The notes under the pieces were generated by a model that did not search any database, had not been told where the DNA came from, and was given only the letters and a program-made list of their open reading frames with translations. Below are positions 63,095-64,000 of a stretch of 64,000 nucleotides of DNA, piece after piece. The first letter of the stretch is position 1. Each line of letters opens with the position of its first letter. The position numbers and the translations under genes are program-made. Where the stretch lies: positions 62,001 through 126,000 of the forward strand of contig NZ_QRDY01000013.1 of the NCBI RefSeq assembly GCF_003386205.1, read 5' to 3'. The DNA comes from Cohnella lupini. Its GTDB lineage: Bacteria > Bacillota > Bacilli > Paenibacillales > Paenibacillaceae.

Positions 63095-63919
63095 CTAGTT
63101 TTTAATCACATAGTTTGGACGAATGTACAAGCGTTTAAAATCCGATCGAAGGTAGTTACAATAAGACTTATTCTTATCCTCTTCTCCTTCGGGCGGTTGT
63201 CCGGTTTCCGCAGTGAATCCGATAACGCCTGCAGCAATTCCATCTGTTATCCGTTGCTTAATTAACGCATTCTGAGCTCCTCTGCCGCGATACTCGGGCA
63301 GTGTTGCATCTATTCCAAGCCAAGCCCAGTTATTATCAAGAAACATAGCTCCGCAAGCTACCGGAGTATGACTATCGTATGCCACATAAACTTTCCATTT
63401 TGGTCGTCCAACCAATGCCGAAAACCAAGAGATAACCGACACCGGTAATCCGAAGCCGCCCTGCACGACATGACCGAAGTCTACGGCGTGATGCGGAATC
63501 ATCAGCTTTACTTCAAGCGTCGTAGGTAGCGGATGATTTTCCGCAGGCAATGCGTTCCGGTAATGTTTCGCCAAACCGTTTCCAACTCGCTCAAGATCGT
63601 TTGCTTGGATCCATTTATCTATGGTATTAGGACGCGCAGTCGGTGCGATTTGCAAGGCATACGATGGAGAAGCATGCTCATTCATCCATGCAATTGCTTG
63701 CTCCAGCTCCGCTTCGCTTGCGGGCTCTTCCATCCCTAAACCGAGAACCCGGTTGAATTCCGCAATTGGGGTCCCATGATTCGCAAGGGCAATGTTCGTT
63801 CCTAAACGCGTATACGAAACTTTTGAACTTTGGACATAATCGTCAGGCGCAGCTGCGAATAAATCAAACCATGCCTCGCGTTCAACCTTTTCAATGGCGC
63901 AATCAAGAGCAGTATTCAT
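63095..63919 (-). CDS. GNAT family N-acetyltransferase upstream of the GH81 glucanase
   Basis: A 274-residue acetyltransferase of unknown substrate. The C-terminal half has the GNAT core: KVYVAYDSHTPVACGAMFLD, NNWAWLGIDATLPEYRGRGA (acetyl-CoA loop) and QNALIKQRITDGIAAGVIGF, with AETGQPP after it. The N-terminal half resembles the double-GNAT arrangement of yeast Mpr1-like proteins only loosely. ATG 63919 has AAAGGAG upstream. Its TAG stop abuts the ribosome site of the glucanase gene, so the two are probably cotranscribed. The remaining 81 bases of the window hold no visible gene. Confidence 0.82.
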   Translation of the reverse strand: MNTALDCAIEKVEREAWFDLFAAAPDDYVQSSKVSYTRLGTNIALANHGTPIAEFNRVLGLGMEEPASEAELEQAIAWMNEHASPSYALQIAPTARPNTIDKWIQANDLERVGNGLAKHYRNALPAENHPLPTTLEVKLMIPHHAVDFGHVVQGGFGLPVSVISWFSALVGRPKWKVYVAYDSHTPVACGAMFLDNNWAWLGIDATLPEYRGRGAQNALIKQRITDGIAAGVIGFTAETGQPPEGEEDKNKSYCNYLRSDFKRLYIRPNYVIKN

Positions 63920-64000
63920 CTGTTTCTCTCCTTTTTTCTATTATCCTAACTTCCGCAATCAGGAATTAACTTCATGATCACCGTTCTTTATCTGGCCGAC

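Overview
The window looks like chromosomal DNA of an endospore-forming Firmicute of the family Paenibacillaceae (Paenibacillus/Cohnella type). The basis is the gene content: ytrH, ytrI, ytvI, gerE, a gerA-type germinant receptor operon and a YhcN/YlaJ lipoprotein; YesM/YesN-type two-component control beside an Lpl-type ABC sugar transporter; large secreted glycoside hydrolases with discoidin-like modules; and strong AGGAGG-type ribosome sites. I see no rRNA, tRNA, insertion sequence, phage gene or CRISPR array. Most genes lie on the minus strand.

Layout. 1-6.4 kb: start of citrate synthase (citZ), then convergent ppx and ppk (polyphosphate), ytvI, fxsA and a thioesterase. A four-repeat Pho-box-like element lies in front of ppk. 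6.4-10.5 kb: pyk, accA, accD and a small conserved gene. 10.5-25.3 kb: a carbohydrate-use island with an esterase, two sugar permeases, their lipoprotein binding protein, a YesN/YesM regulator pair, a modular secreted glycoside hydrolase and a GH78-type rhamnosidase. 25.5-32.7 kb: a TerB-like gene, dnaE, ytrH, ytrI, ytpI and ytoI. From memory, the accDA-pyk-fxsA-ytvI-citZ and dnaE-ytrHI-ytpI-ytoI blocks are neighbours in Bacillus subtilis. Here the sugar island separates them, and pfkA and nrnA are missing from their usual slots. 32.7-39.4 kb: an orphan GHKL sensor kinase, a deletion relic of a short-chain dehydrogenase, gerE, a sporulation lipoprotein and a gerAA-gerAC-gerAB operon. 39.4-44.1 kb: an old-yellow-enzyme reductase flanked by two near-duplicate iron alcohol dehydrogenases, and a LysR regulator.

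44.1-64 kb is the most distinctive part. A tightly packed operon runs Sfp-type phosphopantetheinyl transferase - MEKHLA-domain protein - NRPS (C-A-T-C) - NRPS (partial C-A-T-C-A-T-TE) - M20 dipeptidase - GNAT acetyltransferase. The assembly line has three adenylation domains and ends in a thioesterase. By-eye reading of the specificity codes suggests a basic residue (ornithine-like) at the first position, an unassigned second residue and an aromatic or leucine-like third. The first condensation domain sits in an initiating position, so an N-acylated tripeptide is a reasonable hypothesis. A secreted GH81 endo-beta-1,3-glucanase with five discoidin-like modules lies directly upstream on the same strand, with little room for a separate NRPS promoter. 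This raises the possibility of a joint antifungal or fungus-feeding locus.

Many start codons here are GTG or TTG, and several were set by ribosome-site spacing rather than by the longest open frame. Product names rest on motif recognition; no database search was run.
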